Shown here piece after piece: positions 25,781 to 34,289 of a DNA stretch of 64,000 bases (within the stretch, counting starts at the first letter, position 1; the number at the start of each line of letters is the position of its first letter). The DNA lies in NCBI RefSeq assembly GCF_024199945.1, contig NZ_JANADP010000001.1, positions 5,580,001-5,644,000 of the forward strand. The letters are read 5' to 3'. The notes under the pieces are model-generated. The model was given only the letters and a program-made list of their open reading frames with translations, made no database searches and was not told where the DNA came from. The DNA comes from Bradyrhizobium sp. CCGUVB4N. GTDB taxonomy: Bacteria; Pseudomonadota; Alphaproteobacteria; Rhizobiales; Xanthobacteraceae. The position numbers and the translations under genes were made by a program.

Positions 25781-27436
25781 ATGTTTCGCCTACCCGCCGA
25801 CTCCCGCTTCGGCCGATTGCTTGCCCGCTTTGTGTCCGCCGAGCAAGGCAACATCGCCGTCATTTTCGCCATCACCCTGCTCCCGATCCTCTGCATGGTC
25901 GGCGCCGCCGTCGACTACTCTCGCGCATCGCGCGCACGCTCGTCGATGCAAGCCGCCCTCGACTCCACCGCGCTGATGCTGTCGAAGGATTTGACGGCGG
26001 GAACGATCACGACTTCGGACATTAGCACGAAGGCGCTGAGCTACTTCTCGGGTCTATATACCGATACCGAGGCCAAAGGCGTCAACATCACCCCCACCTA
26101 CACGGCCGCGACCACGAGTGCGGCAGCCACCCTGCTGCTGACTGGCACCGGCTATATCACCTCCGATTTCATGCAGATTGCCGGCTTTCCGACGCTCGGC
26201 TTCAACACCACCTCGACCTCCACCTGGGGCAACGCGAAGATGCGCGTTGCGCTTGTGCTCGACAACACGGGATCGATGGCACAGGACGGCAAGATCACGG
26301 CACTGAGAAACGCCGTGGCCGGATCCGGCGGCCTCATCGACCAGCTCAGCGCCCTCAGCAAGAACAGCGGCGATGTCTATATCTCGGTCATCCCGTTTGC
26401 CAAGGACGTGAATGTTGGATCCAGCAATTACACGCAGAGCTGGATCGATTGGACGAGCTGGGAAGCGGAGGCACCGGACCTCGTGTCGTCTAAGCCCTCG
26501 AATTGGGCGAACATCGGACCGGGCTCCAACTGCCCGTGGTCGATGTCAAATAACGGCTTCACTTGCGTGAATGGTCCGGGCAGCACATCGGCGGTCAGTA
26601 CCATCCCGAATTCGGGCTCGAACAAAGGGCTGATCTGCCCCGGTACCAATGGCAGTGGCTCGTACAAGTACCACTATTTGATCAATGGCTGCTATAACAG
26701 CGTGGCATCGGGCTCGACGTATACGCACACGTGGCAGCCGAATTCCCACTCGACGTGGAGCGGATGCATTACGGATCGGACCCAGCCGTACGACGCGCAG
26801 TCCACGGCGCCGAACTCAAGCACTGTCGCCACCTTGTTCCCGGCAGAGCAATACTACGAGAACAGCACTTCCTTTTGCAGCAGCAGCGCTTCGACCCAGC
26901 TCGAGCCGATCATCCCGCTGAGCTATAATTGGAGCACACTCAAGACCGCGGTCAACGCAATGCAGCCAACCGGCGGCACCAACCAGGTGGTGGGTCTGGC
27001 CTGGGGATGGCTGTCGCTCTTGCAGAGCGCTCCGTTGAACGCGCCGGCGGAAAGCGGCACCAACGGCACCACCTACAACAGGGTCATCATCCTGCTATCC
27101 GACGGCCTGAACACCGAGAACCGCTGGCCGGCCTACGGCGACGGCAGCAGCCAGACCACCACCTACGGCAACAGCACCTTCCCCGGTTCGATCGACGCCA
27201 GGCAGCAAGTTCTGTGCGACAACCTGCACAACGCCAGGGACTCCGGCGGAGCACCGATGTACACGATCTACACGATCCAGGTGAACACGAGCTCGCCCGC
27301 CGATCCCACGTCGGCGATCCTGAAATACTGCGCGAGCAGTCCGGACAAGTTCTACATGCTCACCAGCTCGAGCCAGATCGTGACCACGTTCAACACGATC
27401 GGGACTGCTCTCAGCAAGCTGCGGCTGGCGAGATAG
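25781..27436 (+). CDS. TadE/TadG-like pilus-assembly protein with von Willebrand A domain
   Basis: A 551-aa protein. Residues 15-45 form the Tad-type N-terminal segment with one membrane anchor (EQGNIAVIFAITLLPILCMV), followed by DYSRASRARSSMQAALDSTA, the typical TadG motif. A vWA domain starts near 155 with the MIDAS motif DNTGSMAQDGK and ends with LLSDGLNTENRW plus C-terminal strands (YTIYTIQVNTSS). A long Ser/Thr/Asn/Gly-rich insertion (about 215-390) with several Cys interrupts the domain. Probably envelope-anchored and facing the periplasm. No other tad/cpa genes are near. Confidence 0.85.
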   Translation: MFRLPADSRFGRLLARFVSAEQGNIAVIFAITLLPILCMVGAAVDYSRASRARSSMQAALDSTALMLSKDLTAGTITTSDISTKALSYFSGLYTDTEAKGVNITPTYTAATTSAAATLLLTGTGYITSDFMQIAGFPTLGFNTTSTSTWGNAKMRVALVLDNTGSMAQDGKITALRNAVAGSGGLIDQLSALSKNSGDVYISVIPFAKDVNVGSSNYTQSWIDWTSWEAEAPDLVSSKPSNWANIGPGSNCPWSMSNNGFTCVNGPGSTSAVSTIPNSGSNKGLICPGTNGSGSYKYHYLINGCYNSVASGSTYTHTWQPNSHSTWSGCITDRTQPYDAQSTAPNSSTVATLFPAEQYYENSTSFCSSSASTQLEPIIPLSYNWSTLKTAVNAMQPTGGTNQVVGLAWGWLSLLQSAPLNAPAESGTNGTTYNRVIILLSDGLNTENRWPAYGDGSSQTTTYGNSTFPGSIDARQQVLCDNLHNARDSGGAPMYTIYTIQVNTSSPADPTSAILKYCASSPDKFYMLTSSSQIVTTFNTIGTALSKLRLAR

Positions 27437-27446
27437 TCCTGCACAA

Positions 27447-27484
27447 TTTGCAAAGAGAAAGCCGGTTTGCAAAGAGAAAGCCGG
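27447..27484 (+). repeat. Exact 19-bp tandem duplication next to a terminator
   Basis: The 19-mer tttgcaaagagaaagccgg occurs twice head to tail (27447-27465, 27466-27484). The second copy forms the 5' arm of the terminator that follows. A recent slippage or duplication is likely. Confidence 0.8.
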
Positions 27485-27503
27485 GCTGAACCAGCCCGGC
27501 TTT
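27477..27503. terminator. Intrinsic terminator between vWA gene and phasin gene
   Basis: An 11-bp stem AAAGCCGGGCT/AGCCCGGCTTT with a GAACC loop, followed by TTTCTTG on the plus strand and by A/T on the other, serving the two convergent genes. Confidence 0.8.
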
Positions 27504-27529
27504 CTTGATTCCAAAACCTGTCGCGCGAA

Positions 27530-27868
27530 TTACTGGGCGGCCGGGGTGAACTTCGACACGACCGTTTCGACCGGCTTGAACGCCTGCTTGGCGAGGTCGC
27601 TGTAGAGGCCGGCGATCTTCTGCGATTCCGCGACGAAGGTCTCGTAGGCGGAACGGGCGAAATCGGTCTGGGCTTCCATCGCCTTGTCCAGCGACTTCAC
27701 GCCGGAAAGCTTCTCGACGAAGGACTTGGTGTCTTCAAAAGACTTCTTGGTGTAGTCGCCATAAGCGCTGGCGATCGCCTGGAGGCCGTGCTGCACCGAG
27801 GTCGCGGAAGCAACGCACGTCTCGAAATGCTCTTTCCCGTAGTTCTGAAAGTCTTCAACCTTGAACAT
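27530..27868 (-). CDS. phaP: Phasin family protein
   Basis: A 112-aa helical protein of the phasin family, which coats polyhydroxybutyrate granules. Typical parts are MFKVEDFQNYGKEHFETC, AIASAYGDYTKKSFEDTKSF, AMEAQTDFARSAYETFVAES and KQAFKPVETVVSKF. ATG 27868 is chosen because the family begins there and an aaggattcc purine stretch precedes it; the ORF runs on to 27928 without similarity. Two TGC-N3-GCA palindromes lie 60-110 bp upstream, as expected for PhaR repression. No other PHB genes are in the window. Confidence 0.88.
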   Translation of the reverse strand: MFKVEDFQNYGKEHFETCVASATSVQHGLQAIASAYGDYTKKSFEDTKSFVEKLSGVKSLDKAMEAQTDFARSAYETFVAESQKIAGLYSDLAKQAFKPVETVVSKFTPAAQ

Positions 27869-28255
27869 CTTGGAATCCTTTTCCCTGGCTCGCGTCCGGA
27901 AGCCCCGGCTCCCTGACTCTGCCCACAATTAGTGCAACGCACAAAAAAGTCAAGAATCTTGTGCGACGCACAAAAGTCGGCGCAAGTTACGGAAATTCCC
28001 GGGCTTTCCCGCAAGGGTTTCTTAAGCTTTTGGAAACCGCGGCGCCCTACCTTGATTCCCTGGACGTGTTCACTTCCGCAGACGGTCAAAAGCCGTTTGA
28101 GAACATCACCTTAGCCAGAACAGCGGCTCAGGCCCAACGTCTCCCGCGGCGATCACCAGCGGAGAGACAGCCTGAGCAGGTAATGATCCCGGGTCCGCAG
28201 GGCACAATTTCGCCTCACGAGCCGGTGATCAAGTCACAAACGGGGACGGGGTTCC
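27869..28255. other. Intergenic region between phasin and D,D-carboxypeptidase genes
   Basis: About 390 bases with divergent genes on both sides. The phasin side holds the two PhaR-like sites. The other half carries no recognisable motif or gene; an ORF at 27961-28266 lacks family features. Confidence 0.5.
27929..27976. promoter_or_regulatory. Two PhaR-like operator palindromes upstream of phasin
   Basis: TTGTGC-GAC-GCACAA at 27959-27973 is a perfect 15-bp palindrome. A second, AGTGC-AAC-GCACA, lies at 27931-27943, about 29 bp centre to centre. Both share the TGC-N3-GCA core bound by PhaR, the PHB-sensing repressor of phasin genes in Paracoccus and Rhodobacter. The assignment is by sequence and position. 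Confidence 0.7.
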
Positions 28256-30076
28256 ATGCTTCGTAACAACTGGTCTTCCTCGCGCTTGGCGCGGGTTGGC
28301 GTTTTCGGGCTTCTTACGGTCACCACAGCCGTCATCTTCACGACTGACGCAGCCGATGCGCGGCGCCATCGGCGCCACTATGCGCACCACCGGGTGCAGC
28401 GTGAAGCGTCCGAGAGCTCCAGCCCGAAATTCGCGTCGATCATCGTCGACGGCAATTCAGGCACGGTGCTTCAGTCGAACAGCCCCGACGGACTGCGCCA
28501 TCCCGCCTCGCTCACCAAGATCATGACGCTTTATCTGCTGTTCGAACGTCTCGAGTCCGGCAAGATGAAGCTCGATACCGAGATGCCGGTATCGCAGCAC
28601 GCGGCCGACCAGGATCCGACCAAACTCAACCTGCGTGCCGGCCAGACCATCCGCGTCGAGGACGCGATCAAGGGTCTCGTCACCCGCTCCGCCAATGATG
28701 CTGCCGTTGTGATCGCCGAAGCGATCGGCGGCGACGAGGACGATTTCGCCGCGATGATGACGCGCAAGGCGCGCGCGCTCGGCATGTCCAAGACAGTCTA
28801 CCGCAATGCCAACGGCCTTCCCAACGACGAGCAGGTGACCACTGCGCGCGACCAGGCCACGCTCGGCCGTGCCATCCAGGAGCGCTTCCCGCGCTACTAT
28901 CGCTTTTTCTCGACCACCTCGTTCACCTGGCGCGGCGAGCAGATCCGCAACCACAATCATTTGCTCGGCAGCGTCGAGGGCGTCGACGGCATCAAGACCG
29001 GCTACACCCGCGCCTCCGGCTTCAACCTCGTGACCTCGATGCGCCGCGGCAACCGCCACCTGATCGGCGTGGTGCTCGGCGGCCGCAGCGGCGGCTCGCG
29101 CGACGCCATCATGCGCAATCTGCTGGCGGAGAACCTCGAGAAAGGCGCGACCACCCACACGGTCGTGGCGGTGACCGAGCGCAATAGCGCCGACACCAGC
29201 ACCGACGTTGCCGACGCTTCGGATACCCCGGCCCGTCCGGCTGCGCCGGTTCAGGTCGCGGCGGCCCCTGCTCCCGAAGCACCCGCACCGCGTCCCGCCT
29301 CGCGCCTGTCGGCCCTGGCAGCTGCGACCGCGGCAATGCCGCCGGTCCAGCCCAAGCCCGAAGCCAGGCCCATCGAGTCCAAGATCGAGCCCGCGCCGCT
29401 CACCAATGGCGTGATCTCGAGCCAGCCGCTCGCCCTCATTCCGGGCTCGTCCGAGCCGATGAAGCCGGTCCGGGTCAAGACGGTCCAGGTCAAGGCCGGC
29501 GCGGTCAAGGTCGCCTCCGCCGCCCCCGCCCAGGTCGCGCCCCAGGTCACCAACACGATTTCGTCCCGCTCCGACGTCGCCGAGACCTCCGGCGCCGTCG
29601 TCGCCAGGGCCGACATCATCAACAAGCCGGAGCCCGCCCGGGCCGAGGTCGCCCGGACCGAGATGCCGCAGCAGCCGGCGGGCTTCGGCACCGGCAACGG
29701 CATCCTCGGCGTGCTGCCGGCGACCAGTGCCGCTGCCCCGGCGCCCGCCCCGGTCGCCAAGCTCGCTTCCGCCGATCCGTCACCGCAGCCGATCCAGATG
29801 AGCGCCACCACCAAGCCGGTCGCTACCCATAGCGGCTGGATCGTCCAGGTCGGCGCGCTCGAGAGCGAGAGCGAGGCCCAGCAGCGCATTGAAGCCGCGC
29901 GCAGCTCGGCCCGCGGCCTGCTCAGCAAAGCCGATCCGTTCACCGAGCCTGTTGTCGCCAGGGACAATCGCAAGCTCTACCGCGCCCGCTTCGCCGGGCT
30001 CGAGCGCGACCAGGCCGAAGCGGTGTGCAAGGCGCTCAAGCGCGCCGACATCTCCTGCATGACCGTCCGCAACTGA
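28256..30076 (+). CDS. D-alanyl-D-alanine carboxypeptidase with Ala/Pro-rich linker and SPOR domain
   Basis: A 606-aa penicillin-binding protein of the DacA/DacC class, trimming pentapeptides in the periplasm. Signal segment: VGVFGLLTVTTAVIFTTDAA. The active-site triad is present: SxxK in RHPASLTKIMTLYL, SxN in GLVTRSANDAAVVI and KTG in GVDGIKTGYTRASG. A linker of about 230 residues rich in Ala and Pro (from about 310) leads to a C-terminal SPOR domain (GWIVQVGALESESEAQQRIE, RARFAGLERDQAEAVCKALK). SPOR probably targets it to the septum. ATG 28256 is preceded by gacggggttcc. Confidence 0.9.
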   Translation: MLRNNWSSSRLARVGVFGLLTVTTAVIFTTDAADARRHRRHYAHHRVQREASESSSPKFASIIVDGNSGTVLQSNSPDGLRHPASLTKIMTLYLLFERLESGKMKLDTEMPVSQHAADQDPTKLNLRAGQTIRVEDAIKGLVTRSANDAAVVIAEAIGGDEDDFAAMMTRKARALGMSKTVYRNANGLPNDEQVTTARDQATLGRAIQERFPRYYRFFSTTSFTWRGEQIRNHNHLLGSVEGVDGIKTGYTRASGFNLVTSMRRGNRHLIGVVLGGRSGGSRDAIMRNLLAENLEKGATTHTVVAVTERNSADTSTDVADASDTPARPAAPVQVAAAPAPEAPAPRPASRLSALAAATAAMPPVQPKPEARPIESKIEPAPLTNGVISSQPLALIPGSSEPMKPVRVKTVQVKAGAVKVASAAPAQVAPQVTNTISSRSDVAETSGAVVARADIINKPEPARAEVARTEMPQQPAGFGTGNGILGVLPATSAAAPAPAPVAKLASADPSPQPIQMSATTKPVATHSGWIVQVGALESESEAQQRIEAARSSARGLLSKADPFTEPVVARDNRKLYRARFAGLERDQAEAVCKALKRADISCMTVRN

Positions 30077-30095
30077 TCTTCCTGCCCCTCCAAGC

Positions 30096-30124
30096 AAAAT
30101 GCCCGCGCCCTGCGCGGGCATTTT
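30096..30124 (+). terminator. Intrinsic terminator of the D,D-carboxypeptidase gene
   Basis: A 12-bp stem (AAAATGCCCGCG/CGCGGGCATTTT) with a short CCCTG loop lies 20 bp after the stop and is followed by TTTTTGTTTTT. Confidence 0.85.
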
Positions 30125-30298
30125 TGTTTTTGGGATGCGGTGGCGCTCGAGGCTGTTCCGCGACAACTTCTCGTCAAGGATTTACGGTTAAAACTTTACT
30201 CAAGGGATCGACCACGCCGACAATGGCGGGCATCGGGCGACGGCAGACAGAGCAAGCGGAGCTTACGCGGTACGGGCGTTTGTGGCGTGGTGCCGGAG

Positions 30299-31024
30299 TT
30301 AGCCGTTATGCGTACGAAGCAGAGTATCCTTGGCCTCGTTTACACGGGCAGCGAGGTACGTCGAGCCCCCCTGGTCGGGATGCAGTTTCTTCATGAGGGA
30401 TTTGTGCGCCCGGCTGATGTCGTCGCGCCCCGCTCCCGGCTGCAAGCCAAGGATTTGATAGGCTTCCTCCGCCGTCATTTTGCCGCTCGACGCCGTGCGG
30501 CGCTGCCCCCCTGCCGCGTTGCCCTGCGCGTTCTGACGCCAAGCGGGAAACCGGCGGTCCAGATAGCTTTCAAGTAAGGCCACGCTCTCGGCGTCGAACG
30601 CCGGGACCATCGCCAGCAGGCTTGCAAGATCGAACTCGTCGAGGCCGCGCCCGGCGTGAGGCCCGGCGACGATCTGGCCCGAGAGCTGGCCGGACTCGTG
30701 ATCGAGCCGCATGTCCAGGAATTGCGAGCGTACGCGCGAGCTCTGGTTGGGCGAGCGCGCAGCGCCGCCGCCAAACATGCCCCCGATATTGCCGAAGCCG
30801 GCGTTTGCCAACGGCGTCCAGCCGAGCAGTCCGGCGCCAAATATCCCGAGCGGGATCGCCACCGCCAATTCACCCCTTAAGCCCGTGAAGGCCGCCACCG
30901 CGAGCGCGACTACGCCGCCCCCGACCTTGATGGCGCGCGCCAGCACGGCCGGATTGGCGGCGCGGAACATCTGGAGCAACAGATACAGCGTGATGATAGC
31001 GACAAGGCCGGCAATCAGGGTCAT
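30299..31024 (-). CDS. Membrane-anchored J-domain protein (DnaJ-like)
   Basis: A 241-aa protein. Residues 1-65 hold two or three hydrophobic segments (LIAGLVAIITLYLLLQMFRA, VGGGVVALAVAAFTGL, VAIPLGIFGAGLLGW). A cytoplasmic middle part follows with QFLDMRLDHESGQLSGQIVA and DLASLLAMVPAFDAESVALL. The C-terminal J domain is about 185-241 (MTAEEAYQILGLQPGAGRDD) with the HPD tripeptide in MKKLHPDQGGSTYLAA. This layout resembles TIM14/Pam18-like J proteins, which recruit a Hsp70 at a membrane. A vWA gene lies 1.2 kb away. The partner DnaK and substrate are unknown. Confidence 0.87.
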   Translation of the reverse strand: MTLIAGLVAIITLYLLLQMFRAANPAVLARAIKVGGGVVALAVAAFTGLRGELAVAIPLGIFGAGLLGWTPLANAGFGNIGGMFGGGAARSPNQSSRVRSQFLDMRLDHESGQLSGQIVAGPHAGRGLDEFDLASLLAMVPAFDAESVALLESYLDRRFPAWRQNAQGNAAGGQRRTASSGKMTAEEAYQILGLQPGAGRDDISRAHKSLMKKLHPDQGGSTYLAARVNEAKDTLLRTHNG

Positions 31025-31205
31025 GGCGGGAATATAGTCGCCCTCTTGTCAAAAAGCATGGTGTCCTTCCTTCCCGCCACGATCGGAAGATGACACGCCA
31101 GGCCGTTTTGCCGATAAGCAATCTGCCCGATCTCTCCGGCACGCGCGGCCGTAACGACGATCGCGCCATCATCGTAGGAGCGATGGCAAGGGTTTGGGGG
31201 AGACG

Positions 31206-32198
31206 ATGAGCAGCGGATTCAAGCCACCGATCGTGCCGGCCGGTTTCTTCGGCATCGTCCTTGGCCTTGCGGGTCTCGGCAACGCCTGGCGTGCCGCGCA
31301 CCACGTCTGGCACTTGCCGGCGATCGTCGGCGAAATCATCTTCGCCTTCGCCTCGATCGTCTGGGCGGTGCTGATCGCGTTGTTCGCGCTACGCTGGATT
31401 TTCGCGCGCGCGGAGTCGCTCAGCGAAGCCCATCACCCGGTCCAGTGCTGCTTCATCGGCCTCGCCGGCGTCTCCACCATGCTGATCGCGATTGCCGTGG
31501 AGCCCTATTCGCGCCTCGCCGCCATCGTCCTGTTCGGCCTCGGCGCCGCATTCACGCTCGGTTTCGCACTGTGGCGGACGGGACTGCTGTGGCGCGGCAA
31601 TCGCGACCACACGGCGACGACGCCGGTGCTCTATTTGCCGACCGTTGCGGGCGGCTTCGTCACGGCCGGCGTTTCGGCGGCGCTCGGCTACCCCGATTGG
31701 GGACAGCTCGCGTTCGGCGTGGCGCTGTTCTCCTGGTTCGCGATCGAATCCGTGCTGTTGCACCGGCTCTATACCGTCGAGACCCTTCCCACCGCGCTAC
31801 GTCCGACGCTCGGCATTCAACTCGCACCGCCCGTGGTCGGCGCGGTCGCCTATCTCGCGATCAATGGCGGTGTCCCCGACATGTTCGCGCATATCATGGT
31901 CGGTTACGGGCTGATGATGGCGCTGCTGCTGCTTCGGCTGCTGCCCTGGATCCTGGAGCAGCCATTCTCGGTGTCCTATTGGGGCTTCACCTTCGGTGCG
32001 ACCGCACTTGCGATCGCTCCGATCCGCATGGTCGGGCACGGCGATACCGGCGCGATCGCAATGCTCGCGCCCTATCTGTTCGCGGCCGCCAATATCGTGG
32101 TTGGACTGATCGCGCTTGGCACGCTGCGCCTGATCCTGCAGGGCCGATTGCTGCCGCCTGTCGCCGCACCGCCCGCGGCGCAGGCCGCACGGGCCTGA
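31206..32198 (+). CDS. SLAC1/TehA-type anion channel family protein
   Basis: About 330 aa with ten hydrophobic segments, of the TDT/SLAC1 family (tellurite-resistance TehA and plant guard-cell anion channels). Family-like stretches: PVSCCFIGLAG-type region (QCCFIGLAGVSTMLIAIAVE), VLYLPTVAGGFVTAGVSAAL, FAHIMVGYGLMMALLLLRLL and ILEQPFSVSYWGFTFGATAL. The gating Phe of TehA lies in the pore helix near FSVSYWGFTF. TTG 31194 is four codons upstream; ATG 31206 is preferred because GGGGGAGA precedes it. Inner membrane; transported anion unknown. Confidence 0.85.
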   Translation: MSSGFKPPIVPAGFFGIVLGLAGLGNAWRAAHHVWHLPAIVGEIIFAFASIVWAVLIALFALRWIFARAESLSEAHHPVQCCFIGLAGVSTMLIAIAVEPYSRLAAIVLFGLGAAFTLGFALWRTGLLWRGNRDHTATTPVLYLPTVAGGFVTAGVSAALGYPDWGQLAFGVALFSWFAIESVLLHRLYTVETLPTALRPTLGIQLAPPVVGAVAYLAINGGVPDMFAHIMVGYGLMMALLLLRLLPWILEQPFSVSYWGFTFGATALAIAPIRMVGHGDTGAIAMLAPYLFAAANIVVGLIALGTLRLILQGRLLPPVAAPPAAQAARA

Positions 32199-32202
32199 CC
32201 TG

Positions 32203-32958
32203 CTACTTCATCTGTCCGATCAGCTGCGCCGCGCCGCTCGCCGTCTTCGCCAGCTTCAACAATGCCTCGCGACCGCCGGCGGCATAGGCCGCAGCGGCCC
32301 GCAACAGCTCGCGCAGCTGCGCCGCCGCGCCCGGATCGAACCGGCACCAGGCGCCGCCGGTCAGGCGCGCGATCTCGCGAAACGCCTGTTCGGCGATCGC
32401 ATCATGGCCTTCCTGAAACAGGAACAACGGCACCTTCAGCATGCCGAGTTCGCCGGCCTTGGCACAAAGTGCGTCGACCTTCTCCTCCATGGCGTCGCCG
32501 ACGAAGACCACAGCACGCACACCCGATGCAACCGCCTCGCGCCGGGCGTCGGTCAGCACTCTGCCGATCTGGGTGTCGCCGCCACGGCAATCGATCTTGC
32601 TCATCAGCGTCGCGAGCTTGCTGCTGTCCGAAATCCACCCGGTGGCACGGCATTCGTTGAAGCCGCGATAGTAGACGAGCCGGATGTCGAGGCTGCCGAG
32701 CGATGCGGCCTCGCGAAACATATCCGCCTGAAGCGCACAGGCCATGTCCCAGGTCGGCTGCCGGCTCATTGTCGCATCCAGCGCGAAGATCAGGCGGCCC
32801 TTTGCGCCGGGTGCATGCGGCGACAGCGCACGCGCCTTGGCGACGAAGGCGGCGACGTCGTCCGCGGTCGAGGTCTTCGCCTGCGGCAACGCGCCGTCGT
32901 CTTCGGCTCGCGCCGAGACGGCATCGCTACCGCGCGGTTTAATGGGGTCGCCGGACAT
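32203..32958 (-). CDS. von Willebrand A-domain protein, cytosolic
   Basis: A 251-aa protein with no signal peptide. The vWA domain covers about 50-215: LIFALDATMSRQPTWDMACA, LDIRLVYYRGFNECRATGWI, KIDCRGGDTQIGRVLTDARR, VRAVVFVGDAMEE. The MIDAS is altered: DATMSRQ stands where DxSxS is usual, so metal binding may be weaker, though Thr and Ser flank it. The C-terminal Ala-rich helices (REALLKLAKTASGAAQLIGQ) may be a docking surface. ATG 32958 follows GTG 32970 in frame. Converges with the SLAC1 gene. Confidence 0.82.
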   Translation of the reverse strand: MSGDPIKPRGSDAVSARAEDDGALPQAKTSTADDVAAFVAKARALSPHAPGAKGRLIFALDATMSRQPTWDMACALQADMFREAASLGSLDIRLVYYRGFNECRATGWISDSSKLATLMSKIDCRGGDTQIGRVLTDARREAVASGVRAVVFVGDAMEEKVDALCAKAGELGMLKVPLFLFQEGHDAIAEQAFREIARLTGGAWCRFDPGAAAQLRELLRAAAAYAAGGREALLKLAKTASGAAQLIGQMK

Positions 32959-33020
32959 CTGGGGTCGCACTCGGTCTCACACCACCAATGTGGATAGCGT
33001 GCCCTGCCCGGTCAATGCAC

Positions 33021-33055
33021 AAAGCCTCCGCCGGCCGAAGGCCAACGGAGGCTTT
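33021..33055. terminator. Hairpin downstream of the alpha/beta hydrolase gene
   Basis: A stem AAAGCCTCCG/CGGAGGCTTT (33021-33030 and 33046-33055) with an inner GGCC-GAA-GGCC hairpin. It is terminator-like on the minus strand, though followed by only a short T-run. Confidence 0.55.
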
Positions 33056-33084
33056 GAAAGTAGTTCCAGCGAACGTCTGGCTGA

Positions 33085-33945
33085 TCAGCTCTTGGCTGGC
33101 GACATCAGGGCCACGGGACCCGGCTCGAGCACCTTCGGCGGCGACGTCGAGGTATCGACCGGCGCGATGGCGCTGTCGGTGTCGCTCAGGAATTTATCGA
33201 GCATGCCCTGGATCGAGTTCTTGGCCGCATCCGGACCGGTGTCGCGCATGTCGTTGTGCTGGAATTCGGTCTTCACGACCTGAATGCCTGCCTTCTCGCA
33301 CTCCTCATCGGTCGGGATCACGCCCGCGTCAGTCTTGAACTGCGGATCCTGCGAACGGAACGACAGGATCTTGAACTTGCCGGCGGTGACGAAGGGCACG
33401 CGGAGATTGTCCAGCGTCACGACCTTCTTGACCTCGTCCGGATACTGCTTGGCGAAGTACATCGTGATGTCGCCGCCCATCGAATGGCCGACCATCGTCA
33501 CCCGCGAATAGTCGGCGTTGGGCTGGACCTTCTTCATCTCCTGCATCGCCAGATGGATATTGGCGACACCGCGCAGGATCTGCGGCAGCCGGCCGACATA
33601 GATTTCGCCGGGCTTGGTCACCATCGGCGGATCGGTCGGCAAATCATGCTGCGGGCTGACGACGAGATAGCCGCGCGCGGCGAAGATGTTGGCGAGGAAG
33701 CCGTACTCGGTGTTCTTGACGGTGTTGCCGTGATTGATCACTGCGACCGGCATGGTGATCAAGCCGGCATCGGCCTGCATTTCCTTGTCGCGGCGAATTG
33801 CGATGTCGACAGGCACGGGACGGTTGTCGCGCGAAGCGTCGTAGAAGGTGATGGTCTCGTGCTTGATGGCCCACTTGCTCGCCGTGAAATAGGCGACGCC
33901 GCAGAGGGCTCCGACAGAAACCAGAACGGCAATTCCACGCTTCAT
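33085..33945 (-). CDS. Exported or membrane-anchored alpha/beta hydrolase
   Basis: A 286-aa protein with an N-terminal signal/anchor (IAVLVSVGALCGVAYFTASK). The fold is recognisable from LITMPVAVINHGNTVKNTEY, the nucleophile elbow GHSMGG in YSRVTMVGHSMGGDITMYFA and Asp in VVTLDNLRVPF. The His of the triad is likely in KTEFQHNDMRDTG. The C-terminus is a Pro/Ser/Thr tail. It probably works in the periplasm. Substrate unknown; esterase or dienelactone-hydrolase-like families are candidates. Confidence 0.82.
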   Translation of the reverse strand: MKRGIAVLVSVGALCGVAYFTASKWAIKHETITFYDASRDNRPVPVDIAIRRDKEMQADAGLITMPVAVINHGNTVKNTEYGFLANIFAARGYLVVSPQHDLPTDPPMVTKPGEIYVGRLPQILRGVANIHLAMQEMKKVQPNADYSRVTMVGHSMGGDITMYFAKQYPDEVKKVVTLDNLRVPFVTAGKFKILSFRSQDPQFKTDAGVIPTDEECEKAGIQVVKTEFQHNDMRDTGPDAAKNSIQGMLDKFLSDTDSAIAPVDTSTSPPKVLEPGPVALMSPAKS

Positions 33946-34289
33946 TTTCGTCCTCAGCCTCAGGTCTTGCGACCTGATCCCTGTTGAAAATCGTGTTGTT
34001 CGAGGAGCTCTTCGGCCCCTTCGCGCCTATTCCCTAATATATGTCACAGCCGCGTGACAGGAAGGCCAAATATTGTGAACTGGCAGCCCTTTCATTGTGC
34101 GGCGCACACGTTTCTTGGGCATCCCGTTCTCACAAGGCTACGTCAGGGTGCAGGTCACCATCCGACGCAACCGGTCTAGATTGGGTTCAATTTCGCGGTA
34201 AACGTGGGATGAAAACGGTCGAACACGGCCGCAGTTCCCGCGGGAACCGGTGACTTTGATCGACTGGAAGTAGCGCTATACCGCTTGGG
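33946..34289. other. Intergenic region before mipZ 3' end
   Basis: About 345 bases with no gene. Short palindromes: AGGTCTTGCGACCT near 33963, GTCAC-N6-GTGAC near 34043, and TTCCCGCGGGAA (34235-34246). None can be tied to a known regulator. Confidence 0.5.

Noticed and set aside
34041..34253. 70-aa plus-strand ORF before mipZ
   Set aside because: No Shine-Dalgarno and no domain-like pattern; low-GC third positions unlike real genes here.
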